A stretch of 17,500 nt of DNA from Psychrobacter sp. (GCA_020024075.1 JAHHUJ010000014.1:1-17500), one strand, 5' to 3'. Shown: positions 1-7,710, counted from the stretch's first letter. The notes: generated by a model from the sequence alone, not told the origin. Program-made: numbers and translations.

Positions 1-663
1 ACCGATCAGCCAATTAAGTGGGCCTTGCCCGGTCCAATGACCATGGTCGATACTTTGTATGATGGCCATTATAAAAGCCGTGAGAAATTGGCTTGGGAAT
101 TTGCCACCATCTTAAATCAAGAAGCACGTGAGTTAGAGGCCGCTGGTGTAGACATCATCCAATTTGATGAGCCTGCTTTTAACGTCTTCTTCGATGAAGT
201 TAATGACTGGGGCATCGCTACTTTAGAGCGTGCTATTGAAGGGCTAAAGTGTGAAACCGCAGTGCATATTTGCTACGGCTATGGCATCAAGGCCAATAAT
301 GACTGGAAAAAAACCTTGGGTTCAGAGTGGCGCCAATATGAAGAGGCCTTCCCAAAAATACAACAGTCAAAGATTGATATTGTGTCGCTTGAATGTCAAA
401 ACTCTCGTGTGCCAATGGATCTGATCGAACTTATTCGAGGCAAAAAAGTAATGGTGGGTGCCATTGACGTGGCTACTAACACTATTGAGACCCCAGAAGA
501 GGTGGCGGCTACCTTGCGTAAAGCGCTGCAATTTGTAGACGCTGATAAGCTTTATCCTTCGACCAACTGTGGCATGACTCCTTTGTCGCGCCAAGTGGCC
601 CGAGGTAAGCTAAAGGCGTTAAGTGCTGGTGCCAAAATCGTGCGTGATGAGCTTAACTCTTAA
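1..663 (+). CDS. mesD: MesD-type core methionine synthase, 3' part (5' end outside window)
   Basis: The reading frame is open from base 1, so the gene is cut by the window edge; about 220 C-terminal residues are visible. They form the catalytic MetE-like barrel that transfers a methyl group to zinc-bound homocysteine. All four zinc-ligand positions of MetE are present: His and Cys in VHICYG (codons at 265 and 271), Glu in SLECQNS (391) and Cys in STNCGM (568). The FDEPAF motif is also there. The sequence around these motifs differs clearly from long cobalamin-independent MetE and resembles the short core-MetE proteins. From family knowledge, the MesD group of aerobic bacteria such as Acinetobacter works with MesX (DUF1852) and does not use methyl-folate. 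The flavin reductase just downstream fits that cluster. The MesD subgroup is inferred, because the N-terminal half and mesX cannot be seen. Alternative: another short MetE-like homocysteine methyltransferase. Confidence 0.8.
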   Translation, partial: TDQPIKWALPGPMTMVDTLYDGHYKSREKLAWEFATILNQEARELEAAGVDIIQFDEPAFNVFFDEVNDWGIATLERAIEGLKCETAVHICYGYGIKANNDWKKTLGSEWRQYEEAFPKIQQSKIDIVSLECQNSRVPMDLIELIRGKKVMVGAIDVATNTIETPEEVAATLRKALQFVDADKLYPSTNCGMTPLSRQVARGKLKALSAGAKIVRDELNS

Positions 664-681
664 GCTATGATCGTATCAAAA

Positions 682-710
682 GTGGCTAGTCTCTAGCCAC
701 CATCGTTTTT
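682..710 (+). terminator. Intrinsic terminator or attenuator between the mesD-like gene and the flavin reductase gene
   Basis: A perfect 8-bp stem (GTGGCTAG at 682-689 and CTAGCCAC at 693-700) with a 3-nt loop is followed by CATCGTTTTT. It lies about 20 bases after the upstream stop codon. Only 18 bases separate it from the reductase start codon, which leaves no room for a separate promoter downstream of it. It may therefore act as a partial terminator that lowers reductase expression relative to the synthase. Confidence 0.7.
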
Positions 711-728
711 GAATTTAGGATTAAAGTA

Positions 729-1241
729 ATGATTGAAGCTACTGACTTTAGAGATGCCATGTCTTTGTTAACCACTGCAGTCAATGTCGTCACCACCTAC
801 GGTGACTCTGGCATGCACGGGTTTACGGCCTCTGCGGTGTGTAGCGTTACCGATACACCGCCAACCTTGTTGGTTTGTATGAATCAAGCCTCTCGCTCAC
901 ACAGCCATTTTGTTAAAAATAAAATCTTGAGTGTGAATGTATTAGGCGCACAGCATGAGTCCATCTCCAATGCCTTTGCCTCCAAGCTCACTCAAGCCGA
1001 GCGCTTTGAGCAAGCCCAGTGGACACAGCTGACTACTGGAGCGCCAGTGTTAGCAGATGCTTTGGTCAGCTTCGACTGTGAGATTGATCAGATCCAGCAG
1101 GTGGGCACGCACAGTGTGTTTATGTGCCGAGTGGTCGACATCAAGCTCCCTAAAACTCAAGATACCGCTGAGCACAGTTTGGTTTACTTTAATCGCTCGT
1201 ACCATCAGCTAGGCCAATTGGTTGAGGTTGCTATTGCCTAG
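729..1241 (+). CDS. Flavin reductase family protein (HpaC/RutF-like, FMN-binding)
   Basis: The 170-residue product has the usual length and layout of the flavin reductase (split-barrel FMN-binding) family. Visible signatures are the flavin-loop segment GFTASAVCSVTDTPPTLLVC near residues 31-50, the GTHSVFMCRVVDI segment near residues 126-138, and the C-terminal LVYFNRSYHQL strand. Family members use NAD(P)H to reduce free FMN or FAD, which then serves a partner oxygenase or other enzyme in the cytoplasm. The ATG start is supported by AGGA at 717-720, eight bases upstream. Its position directly after the MesD-like gene suggests it supplies reduced flavin to an oxygen-dependent MesD/MesX methionine pathway; that role is inferred from context. 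It could also serve an unrelated monooxygenase. Confidence 0.85.
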   Translation: MIEATDFRDAMSLLTTAVNVVTTYGDSGMHGFTASAVCSVTDTPPTLLVCMNQASRSHSHFVKNKILSVNVLGAQHESISNAFASKLTQAERFEQAQWTQLTTGAPVLADALVSFDCEIDQIQQVGTHSVFMCRVVDIKLPKTQDTAEHSLVYFNRSYHQLGQLVEVAIA

Positions 1242-1261
1242 TCCAAGCAGTTATTATTGAT

Positions 1262-1338
1262 GGTAGCTATTTTAGTTAAAAAGTCCTATAAATAACATAT
1301 AGCTTTTAACTAAAACGGCTACCTAACATGAAGTAGCC
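1262..1338 (+). other. Long imperfect hairpin with a competing alternative stem, upstream of the exporter gene
   Basis: The left arm at 1262-1283 pairs with 1302-1323: GGTAGC with GCTACC, then TTTTAGTTAAAA with TTTTAACTAAAA. A smaller inner stem (CTATA at 1286-1290, TATAG at 1298-1302) competes for the base at 1302. The right-arm segment GGCTAC (1317-1322) can instead pair with GTAGCC at 1333-1338, so two mutually exclusive folds are possible. No T-run follows either fold, so a simple terminator is not the obvious reading. It may be a leader structure of the downstream gene, an mRNA 3' stabiliser for the reductase, or a decayed small repeat element. Confidence 0.55.
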
Positions 1339-1375
1339 CTCCCCCTCCATCTTTTAACTGAGAAGAAAATACCCT

Positions 1376-2197
1376 GTGGAATTAATCATCTTTTTAATCA
1401 TTGGCGCTCTGGCAGGATTTGCTGCAGGGCTTTTTGGCGTGGGCGGTGGCACCATCATCGTACCGCTACTGTTCATTGTATTTACCCAAATGAATTATGA
1501 CCCTGACACCATCATGCATTTGGCATTAGGTACATCACTAGCGACCATTATTGTCACCTCCATAAGCTCACTTATGGCGCACAATAAAAAAGGCTCAGTG
1601 ATGTGGCCGGTATTCAAAAACTTAGCCCCCGGCATGGCATTGGGCTGCTTCTTTGGTGCAGGATTGGCAGGATTGATTTCAGGTATTCATCTACAAATTA
1701 TTGTTGGTATATTCTTGTTATGGGTTGCTCAAAAGATGTTTAGAGGCGGGAAAAAGCCAGCGACCAACAGCACTAATGTCAGCAATGCTCCTGCAGATCT
1801 ACCCTCAACACCTAAACAATTGGCAGCAGGCGGGGTTATCGGTATTGCTTCTGCCATCTTCGGTATCGGCGGTGGTAGCTTGACTGTACCTTATTTAACC
1901 CGTTATGGGGTGGTAATGCAAAAAGCGGTCGGAACTTCAGCGGCTTGCGGATTACCCATTGCCATTGCAGGTGCATTGGGCTTTATGTTATTTGGAATGC
2001 AGCAAAAAATTGATGTTCCTAATACCATTGGCTTCGTGCACATTTATGCCTTTTTAGGCATTGCTTCTATGAGCTTCTTTACCGCCAAACTTGGGGCAAA
2101 AGTGGCGCATATTTTATCACCGGCTATGCTAAAGAAATGCTTTGCGGTGCTATTAACCATTGTGGGCTGTTATTTCCTTTATAAAGGCCTGCGTTAA
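1376..2197 (+). CDS. TauE/SafE family membrane exporter (sulfite/organosulfonate type)
   Basis: This 273-residue integral membrane protein has the internal duplication typical of the TauE/SafE (formerly DUF81) family. The first half carries LFGVGGGTIIVPLL (GVGGG at residues 21-25) and the second half repeats it as FGIGGGSLTVPYL (GIGGG at residues 163-167). About eight hydrophobic segments are visible, split by a polar cytoplasmic-type loop near residues 120-145. Family members are thought to export small anions such as sulfite, sulfoacetate or related sulfur compounds across the inner membrane; the substrate here cannot be read from sequence. The start is GTG, with GAGAAG at 1360-1365 as the likely ribosome binding site. 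Proximity to a methionine-synthesis gene makes a sulfur-related role attractive, but this is only context. Confidence 0.88.
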   Translation: MELIIFLIIGALAGFAAGLFGVGGGTIIVPLLFIVFTQMNYDPDTIMHLALGTSLATIIVTSISSLMAHNKKGSVMWPVFKNLAPGMALGCFFGAGLAGLISGIHLQIIVGIFLLWVAQKMFRGGKKPATNSTNVSNAPADLPSTPKQLAAGGVIGIASAIFGIGGGSLTVPYLTRYGVVMQKAVGTSAACGLPIAIAGALGFMLFGMQQKIDVPNTIGFVHIYAFLGIASMSFFTAKLGAKVAHILSPAMLKKCFAVLLTIVGCYFLYKGLR

Positions 2198-2234
2198 GCT
2201 TTAACTTAACACTCTGCACTCAAACATTCAATCA

Positions 2235-2268
2235 AAAAGCCCCTGACAGAGTTCTGGCAGGGGCTTTT
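2235..2268. terminator. Bidirectional intrinsic terminator between the convergent exporter gene and glmS
   Basis: AAAAGCCCCTG (2235-2245) and CAGGGGCTTTT (2258-2268) form an 11-bp perfect stem. Four inner bases (CAGA/TCTG) extend it. The A-run on one side and T-run on the other serve as U-tracts in both directions, which fits the convergent genes on either side. Confidence 0.93.
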
Positions 2269-2291
2269 ACAATCTACTCTCTAACTGTTCA

Positions 2292-4139
2292 TTATTCGAC
2301 CGTAACTGACTTGGCCAAGTTACGTGGCTGATCCACATCAGTACCGCGCATCACCGCCACATGGTAAGACAAGAACTGTACTGGAATACTATAAACAATT
2401 GGTGCTAAGTGCTCATTGACATCTGGCACATGAATCACATGTAACCTCTCTTCGCTAACCAACTGGCTCGACTCGCTAGCAAATACAAATAGCTCACCAT
2501 GACGGGCGTGAACTTCTTGCATATTCGCCTTTAGCTTATCTAGCATGCTGTCTTTTGGCGCAAGCACCACGATAGGCATGTCTTTATCTACTAGAGCCAA
2601 TGGACCATGTTTCAACTCGCCTGCAGCATAGCCCTCAGCATGAATGTAGGAGATTTCTTTTAGCTTTAACGCCCCCTCTAAAGCCAATGGGAACTGAACC
2701 CCGCGGCCTAAGAATAGGGTGCTTTGTTTGGCTTCAAATTTCTGACTCATAGCTTCGATCGCCTGATCTAAGTTTAAGCTTCTATCAAGCTGACCTTTTA
2801 GTTTATGCATCTCAGTCACAATCTCAGATAACTGCTCTGGTTCAATGCGCTGCTGCACTTTACCAACCTTCAATACTAGCAGCATCAAAGCTGCCAGTTG
2901 AGTGGTAAAGGCCTTGGTTGACGCTACACCAATCTCGACACCAGCCAGTGTTGGGATAAAGATATCGGTTTCACGAACTAGAGATGAGGTCGCTACGTTA
3001 CAGACACTTAGAGTAGTTAGACCTTTGATCTCACCTTCCTTAGCTCTACGCTGAGTTTCACGAAGGGCAGATAAGGTATCGGCGGTCTCACCTGACTGAG
3101 ACAGACAAACAATTAAAGTATCATCCACTACCACTGGATTACGGTAACGAAACTCACTCGCCACCTCAACAGAGCAAGGCAGGCGGGTTAAGTTTTCGAA
3201 CCAGTATTTGGCAATCAGACCGGCATGATAGCTGGTGCCACAAGCCAAAACTTGAATATTACGAACTTTGGCCAAAAGCGCATCATGACGCTTTAAAAAC
3301 TCGTCTCTTAAATCATTTCTAGTCGCACCCATCTCAATAGTACGGGCTACAGCATCAGGTTGCTCATAGATCTCTTTAAGCATATAGTGCTTAAACTCAC
3401 CTTTATCGGCATTATGGTTTTTAGCATCTAGCTCGGTAATGTTACGCTCTACCGGCTGACCGTCTGCAAATACTTGAATACTGTCACGCTTAACAACCGC
3501 AATATCGCCTTCTTCTAGATACATAAAACGGTTGGTTACTGGCAATAGTGCCAGCTGATCAGATGCAATAAAGTTCTCTCCAATACCCACACCGATAACC
3601 AAAGGTGACCCTAAGCGCACAGTGATCAGCTCATCTGGATTATCCACATGAATCACGCCTAAAGCAAAAGCACCATGTAATAAAGGAACAATTTTCTCAA
3701 CTGCCTTCAATAAATCATTGGTTTCTTTGTAGGCTTCAGCTACTAAGTGCGCCACAACTTCCGTGTCCGTCTCAGAAGTAAAAGTATAGCCTTTTTCTAT
3801 TAACTCTTCTTTTAGGGGGCCATAGTTTTCAACAATACCATTGTGAACCACCGCCACTTTACCTGAAACGTGCGGATGAGCATTGTGCTGTGCAGGCTCA
3901 CCATGAGTCGCCCAACGGGTATGAGCAATACCAATATTACCTTTAAATTTTTCGCTATCATTTTGTACAGCATCCACTAAGGCTTGTACTTTGCCCACTT
4001 GACGCTCACGATGCAGTCCACCCTCACGGATAATGGTCAAACCAGCTGAGTCGTAACCTCTGTACTCTAAACGCTTCAATCCTTCTAACAATACATTTGA
4101 TATATTACGCTCTGCTACCGCACCCACTATTCCACACAT
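2292..4139 (-). CDS. glmS: Glutamine--fructose-6-phosphate aminotransferase (isomerizing)
   Basis: GlmS makes glucosamine-6-phosphate from fructose-6-phosphate and glutamine, the first committed step to UDP-GlcNAc for peptidoglycan and lipopolysaccharide, in the cytoplasm. The 615-residue length is normal. The N-terminal class II glutaminase domain begins MCGIVG, with Cys2 as the nucleophile after Met removal. Two SIS sugar-isomerase domains follow; CGTSYHAG, SQSGETADT and STKAFTTQ are visible in the first. The C-terminus LAKSVTVE carries the conserved lysine that reacts with the sugar. The start is supported by AAGGA about six bases before the ATG on the minus strand. It lies downstream of glmU in the same direction, 174 bases apart, a common pairing for the same pathway. 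A hairpin in the gap suggests glmS also has its own promoter. Confidence 0.98.
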   Translation of the reverse strand: MCGIVGAVAERNISNVLLEGLKRLEYRGYDSAGLTIIREGGLHRERQVGKVQALVDAVQNDSEKFKGNIGIAHTRWATHGEPAQHNAHPHVSGKVAVVHNGIVENYGPLKEELIEKGYTFTSETDTEVVAHLVAEAYKETNDLLKAVEKIVPLLHGAFALGVIHVDNPDELITVRLGSPLVIGVGIGENFIASDQLALLPVTNRFMYLEEGDIAVVKRDSIQVFADGQPVERNITELDAKNHNADKGEFKHYMLKEIYEQPDAVARTIEMGATRNDLRDEFLKRHDALLAKVRNIQVLACGTSYHAGLIAKYWFENLTRLPCSVEVASEFRYRNPVVVDDTLIVCLSQSGETADTLSALRETQRRAKEGEIKGLTTLSVCNVATSSLVRETDIFIPTLAGVEIGVASTKAFTTQLAALMLLVLKVGKVQQRIEPEQLSEIVTEMHKLKGQLDRSLNLDQAIEAMSQKFEAKQSTLFLGRGVQFPLALEGALKLKEISYIHAEGYAAGELKHGPLALVDKDMPIVVLAPKDSMLDKLKANMQEVHARHGELFVFASESSQLVSEERLHVIHVPDVNEHLAPIVYSIPVQFLSYHVAVMRGTDVDQPRNLAKSVTVE

Positions 4140-4187
4140 AAAAAATCCTTAAATCATAGTTACTGATAAGGTATTACAGTAGAGCCA

Positions 4188-4217
4188 ATCCTATCTGGCC
4201 CGCTTTTTACTCATCAA
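4188..4217 (-). promoter_or_regulatory. Possible sigma-70 promoter for glmS
   Basis: On the minus strand TTGATG (4212-4217) and TAGGAT (4188-4193) are spaced by 18 bases, each matching four of six consensus bases. It would start transcription roughly 40 bases before the glmS ATG. The match is weak, and placement is favoured mainly because a terminator-like hairpin separates glmU from glmS. Confidence 0.3.
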
Positions 4218-4260
4218 TATAGTTTACTGTTATTAGCTGTTTAATTTCACAAAATTATTA

Positions 4261-4280
4261 ATGGGCTCTTTAAAGCCCAT
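4261..4280 (-). terminator. Terminator-like hairpin downstream of glmU
   Basis: ATGGGCT (4261-4267) pairs with AGCCCAT (4274-4280) around a six-base loop. On the minus strand it lies about 33 bases after the glmU stop and is followed by an AT-rich stretch containing TTTT. The U-tract is interrupted, so termination is probably partial and glmS may be reached by read-through. Confidence 0.5.
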
Positions 4281-4313
4281 ATTCCTTAAGATATGGCAAT
4301 CAGGTTAACTGAA

Positions 4314-5681
4314 TTAATTCTTTTTTGTGGGACGTTTATAGTTGGCTTTTTGAACCTGACGTCCTCTGCCAATCGCCAACGCATTGTCATCGACATTTTT
4401 AGTAATTACTGAACCTGCTCCAATAGTTGCTGTATTCCCAATATGAACAGGAGCAACAAGGCTTGAGTTTGTACCAATAAAGGCGTTATCGCCAATAATG
4501 GTTTTATATTTGTTGACGCCATCATAGTTACAGGTAATCGTACCTGCGCCAATATTAACCCCAGCGCCTACCTCAGCATCACCAATATAGCTAAGATGAT
4601 TTACTTTACTACCAATACCTATTGTCGATTTTTTTATCTCAACAAAGTTACCAACTTTCGCTCTATCACTCAAAATACTTTGTGGGCGCAAGTGTGCAAA
4701 TGGCCCAATAGTCGCCTCTTCTCCCACTTGCGCTTCATCAAAGACGCAGTAAGGTTTGATATGTACATTATCACCAATTTGGGTGTCTTTAATAATGCAG
4801 CCAGCTTCAATGGTTACATTGCTACCTAAGCTTACTTTGCCCTTGAACACCACGTTGATGTCGACAAATACATCTTGACCGACACTGACTTCACCACGAA
4901 TATCAACTCGACTTGGGTCAGCGAACTGCACTCCTTGAACTTGTAAATCTTCTACCAATTTAGCTTGCCAACTACGCTCAAGACTGGCCAACTGTTGACG
5001 GTTATTTACCCCTTCAATCTCAAACTCATAATCGGGTTCAATAGCGGTAATTGCAATACCATCCGCCACAGCCATCTTAACAATATCGGTTAAATAGTAT
5101 TCTTGTTGCGCGTTGTCATTAGACAGATTTGGCAAGTATTTGTGCAATAAAGTATTGTCTACACAATAGATACCACTATTAATTTCACGGATGGCTTGCT
5201 CTTGCTCATTGGCATCTTTTTGCTCAACAATTGCGATAATATTACCTTGTTCATCGCGTTTAATACGGCCCAAACCAAAAGGATTGTCAACGGTTAACGT
5301 CAACATAGACATCCCTTCAACGTTGGCCTCTTTTAGACGTGTCAAAGTTTTGGCACTAACTAGAGGGACATCGCCGTATAAGATTAAGCTTTTACCCTCA
5401 GTAGGCAACTCTGGCAAAGTCACTTGAACCGCATGACCTGTACCTAACTGTTCAGTTTGTTCAACCCAAGTTAGCTCATAATCTTGCATCGCCTGCTGTA
5501 CCTGACTACCACCAAATCCATAGACCACAATAGTCTTATCTACCTTCACACTTTGACAAGTGTCTAGCACATGGGACAGCAACGGCTTGCCTGCCAACGT
5601 TTGTAACACTTTAGGTTTAGTAGATTTCATGCGGGTACCTTTACCCGCTGCAAGAATAATCGTCGTTAATGTGGTAGTCAT
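4314..5681 (-). CDS. glmU: Bifunctional UDP-GlcNAc pyrophosphorylase / glucosamine-1-phosphate N-acetyltransferase
   Basis: GlmU acetylates glucosamine-1-phosphate and then couples it to UTP to give UDP-GlcNAc, in the cytoplasm. The 455-residue length matches the family (about 456). The N-terminal uridylyltransferase domain shows LAAGKGTRMKS (residues 10-20), then KPKVLQ, and YGDVPL near residue 100. From about residue 250 the sequence becomes a left-handed beta-helix of hexapeptide repeats. It includes NFVEIKKS and NHLSYIGDAEVG, whose His362 corresponds to the E. coli acetyltransferase base His363, and GAGTITCNYDG. The ATG is preceded by AAGAG about ten bases upstream on the minus strand. 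It shares a pathway with glmS immediately downstream. A 15-bp tandem repeat sits just upstream of its start. Confidence 0.98.
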   Translation of the reverse strand: MTTTLTTIILAAGKGTRMKSTKPKVLQTLAGKPLLSHVLDTCQSVKVDKTIVVYGFGGSQVQQAMQDYELTWVEQTEQLGTGHAVQVTLPELPTEGKSLILYGDVPLVSAKTLTRLKEANVEGMSMLTLTVDNPFGLGRIKRDEQGNIIAIVEQKDANEQEQAIREINSGIYCVDNTLLHKYLPNLSNDNAQQEYYLTDIVKMAVADGIAITAIEPDYEFEIEGVNNRQQLASLERSWQAKLVEDLQVQGVQFADPSRVDIRGEVSVGQDVFVDINVVFKGKVSLGSNVTIEAGCIIKDTQIGDNVHIKPYCVFDEAQVGEEATIGPFAHLRPQSILSDRAKVGNFVEIKKSTIGIGSKVNHLSYIGDAEVGAGVNIGAGTITCNYDGVNKYKTIIGDNAFIGTNSSLVAPVHIGNTATIGAGSVITKNVDDNALAIGRGRQVQKANYKRPTKKN

Positions 5682-5697
5682 AAGCGGTTAACTCTTA

Positions 5698-5727
5698 GCA
5701 AAATAAAAAATGGCAAAATAAAAAGTG
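5698..5727. repeat. Tandem duplication of a 15-bp unit upstream of glmU
   Basis: GCAAAATAAAAAATG (5698-5712) is followed directly by GCAAAATAAAAAGTG (5713-5727), 14 of 15 bases identical. It starts 17 bases upstream of the glmU start codon and so lies in the likely 5' leader or promoter-proximal region. The low-complexity, A-rich composition is consistent with slippage. Confidence 0.75.
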
Positions 5728-5890
5728 AATTAAATAACAAAATCAATAACTAATGGCTTATTGTAACAGACACCAAAAAGCCGTTATTTCTCTAAAATAA
5801 TATATCAAAACTACTAAAACAGATTCAGTTGCACTATTGTTGCCTATGGCTTTCGTAAAACTTTTAAGCAAAGCTCTGACATTATTCTCC

Positions 5891-5911
5891 AGCCAGTTGC
5901 TACAACTGGCT
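5891..5911 (-). terminator. Hairpin downstream of pgpA, possible terminator
   Basis: AGCCAGTTG (5891-5899) and CAACTGGCT (5903-5911) form a perfect 9-bp stem with a 3-base loop, about 36 bases past the pgpA stop on the minus strand. There is no U-run after it (GGAGAATAATG follows), so it may be a weak terminator or an RNA-stabilising 3' end. Confidence 0.45.
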
Positions 5912-5923
5912 CAATAACTATAA

Positions 5924-5953
5924 TATGCATAACTAAGATATGTATAACTAAGC
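5924..5953. repeat. Tandem duplication of a 15-bp unit at the pgpA stop codon
   Basis: TATGCATAACTAAGA (5924-5938) is followed by TATGTATAACTAAGC (5939-5953), two mismatches. The right unit contains the pgpA stop codon (5948-5950, minus strand), so the duplication spans the gene end. Confidence 0.7.
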
Positions 5954-6550
5954 CCCATAACTACTAGGATAGAGAATCACAATACTGACCACAATCATCA
6001 GCCAAGCCACTAACGCCATAATACCGGCTAAAATATCATCCAACATGATACCTAAACCACCGCTTAGTTTTCTATCCGCCCATCTGACAGGATTGGGCTT
6101 CGCTATATCAAAAAATCTAAATAAAATAAAAGACAGAATTATTGCAAACCAATAGTAGCCTATGCTCAGGTATTGCGGAGCATAAGTGATAATAAAAGAC
6201 AGTGGCAATAAGCTGATCCACATACCAGCCCACTCATCCCATACAATGTGCGGATCATCATGGACTTGCATCAATACTGAGGTTCTATCACAAATCCAAA
6301 TGCCTACTATACTTGCCACCAAAGTAATGATTAAGAAAGAGATAAAGCCCAGCTGTAATAAAGGCAAAGCTATCACTAAACCGCCTAAGGTTCCCCAAGT
6401 TCCTGGTGCTCGTTTGGGCAACCCACTACCCAAACCTATTCCTAACCAATAAACTATCTTATCCAGCATACTGGCCCCTAACGGCAGAGGAGGACATTCG
6501 TTGGCCTTACTAATATCTGGCTTATGGTTCATATTAGAGTCTAGTGACAT
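5948..6550 (-). CDS. pgpA: Phosphatidylglycerophosphatase A
   Basis: PgpA removes the phosphate from phosphatidylglycerophosphate to give phosphatidylglycerol at the inner membrane. The 200-residue protein has the family motifs GSGLPKRAPGTWGTLGG near residues 38-54 and DPHIVWDEWAGMW near residues 98-110, whose acidic residues are expected to bind Mg2+. Four hydrophobic segments are visible: about 56-72, 73-86, 128-146 and 172-193. The first 30 or so residues are polar and extend beyond the usual family start. An alternative start is the Met at residue 7, but GGGAG five bases before the first ATG favours the longer form. It follows thiL by 46 bases in the same direction, the usual thiL-pgpA pairing, so the two are probably co-transcribed. 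Confidence 0.95.
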   Translation of the reverse strand: MSLDSNMNHKPDISKANECPPLPLGASMLDKIVYWLGIGLGSGLPKRAPGTWGTLGGLVIALPLLQLGFISFLIITLVASIVGIWICDRTSVLMQVHDDPHIVWDEWAGMWISLLPLSFIITYAPQYLSIGYYWFAIILSFILFRFFDIAKPNPVRWADRKLSGGLGIMLDDILAGIMALVAWLMIVVSIVILYPSSYGA

Positions 6551-6596
6551 TGTCGCTCCCTAGTATTCAGTGGGCTTATTCTTGTTAAATTCTGGA

Positions 6597-7652
6597 TTAG
6601 CTACTGAAATGCTGATAACCCTGCAAGTTAGGAAAACTAGCAAAAGGATAAGGGGCTTGCTCAGTAACTACAGCTCCTTGATACGTAAGCTGTATAGTGG
6701 ATGACCCAAAATTAGCAGTACCGTCTGGCTCAGCTTGTTGCAATTCTATCACTTCACCAATACAGGTTACCTGTGTAGATACTGAAGACAGTAAGCTTTG
6801 GGGTAGCTGTACCGATGCCGGCAGGGTAAATACCAACTCATAATCATCTCCCCCTGTCAGCTGACAGCGCAGTCTTTCGGCCAACTCCACCTGCCGTAAT
6901 GGCTCACTTGTCGGCAGCTTATCTAACTGTAGACTTATGGCCACCTTACTTTGCTGACATAAGTGGCCTAAGTCTTGCACCAATCCATCAGAGACATCCA
7001 TCATCGCCGTTGCCAAGCCAGCACTAGCAAGCTTTTGACCTAGGGCACTGCGGGGAGTGGGCATATGTAGTCGATGAGCCAGCTGCTTTCCAGCTTCAGT
7101 TTCTGGATGATTAAGGGCATAACTGGCATCGCCTATAGTGCCAGAAACATAGACTTTATCCCCTACTTTAGCCCCGCTGCGATAGACAGGCTGAATGGCG
7201 GCAGGCAGCATCCCGTTTGCAGTGATACTAATAACCAGCTTATCGTTACGGGTGGTATCGCCTCCAATCAGTCTTACGCCAAACTGCTTACAAGCATGAA
7301 ACAGCCCTTTAGCAAACTCCCCCAACCATGTCTCATTAGCGAGACGCTCCGGTAAAGCCAGTGCCAATAAGATACTGTGCGGCTTGGCGCCCATGGCCGC
7401 GATATCAGAGACATTAACCACAACCGCCTTATAACCAATTGCAAAGGCCAAATCAGACACCTGCTGCCAGTCTTCGCTAAAGTGCCGACCTTGGATTAAA
7501 GTATCAACACAAGTGACCCACTGACTGGGCGTATTAATGGCTACTACTGCAGCGTCGTCCCCCACATCCTTGATAATAGAGGTATGCTCAATGCTTGTTT
7601 GCTGAGAGTCTTGGGCTTTAAAGTAACGATAAATAAGCTCAAATTCAGTCAT
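6597..7652 (-). CDS. thiL: Thiamine-monophosphate kinase
   Basis: ThiL phosphorylates thiamine monophosphate with ATP to give thiamine diphosphate, the last step of the pathway, in the cytoplasm. The 351-residue protein is slightly longer than the E. coli enzyme (about 325). It starts with MTEFELI, typical of the family, and has the AIR-synthase-like signatures VGDDAAVV near residues 29-36, TLIQGRHF near 51-58, GGDTTRNDKLVIS near 130-142, DVSDGLVQDLGH near 216-227 and GGDDYELVF near 262-270. These include the acidic Mg-ATP-binding clusters. It lies between nusB and pgpA as in most gammaproteobacteria. However, a strong terminator sits 59 bases upstream, so it probably has its own promoter in the 58-base gap, where a short palindrome is also found. 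Confidence 0.97.
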   Translation of the reverse strand: MTEFELIYRYFKAQDSQQTSIEHTSIIKDVGDDAAVVAINTPSQWVTCVDTLIQGRHFSEDWQQVSDLAFAIGYKAVVVNVSDIAAMGAKPHSILLALALPERLANETWLGEFAKGLFHACKQFGVRLIGGDTTRNDKLVISITANGMLPAAIQPVYRSGAKVGDKVYVSGTIGDASYALNHPETEAGKQLAHRLHMPTPRSALGQKLASAGLATAMMDVSDGLVQDLGHLCQQSKVAISLQLDKLPTSEPLRQVELAERLRCQLTGGDDYELVFTLPASVQLPQSLLSSVSTQVTCIGEVIELQQAEPDGTANFGSSTIQLTYQGAVVTEQAPYPFASFPNLQGYQHFSS

Positions 7653-7684
7653 CAGTCTTCATCCTAAAGTTTGATAGGCTTACT

Positions 7685-7699
7685 GTCTTAGGCTAAGAC
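7685..7699. promoter_or_regulatory. Palindrome between the nusB terminator and thiL, possible operator
   Basis: GTCTTAG (7685-7691), one central base, then CTAAGAC (7693-7699) form a perfect 7-bp inverted repeat about 33 bases upstream of the thiL ATG. This is within the only interval that can hold a thiL promoter. It is too short a hairpin, and lacks a U-run, to be a terminator. No regulator is recognised. Confidence 0.4.
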
Positions 7700-7710
7700 T
7701 ATTTAAACAA

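Noticed and set aside
3640..3648. Perfect DnaA-box sequence TTATCCACA
   Set aside because: It is a single 9-mer inside the glmS coding sequence, with no cluster of boxes or AT-rich unwinding region nearby. One chance copy in a window this size is not surprising.
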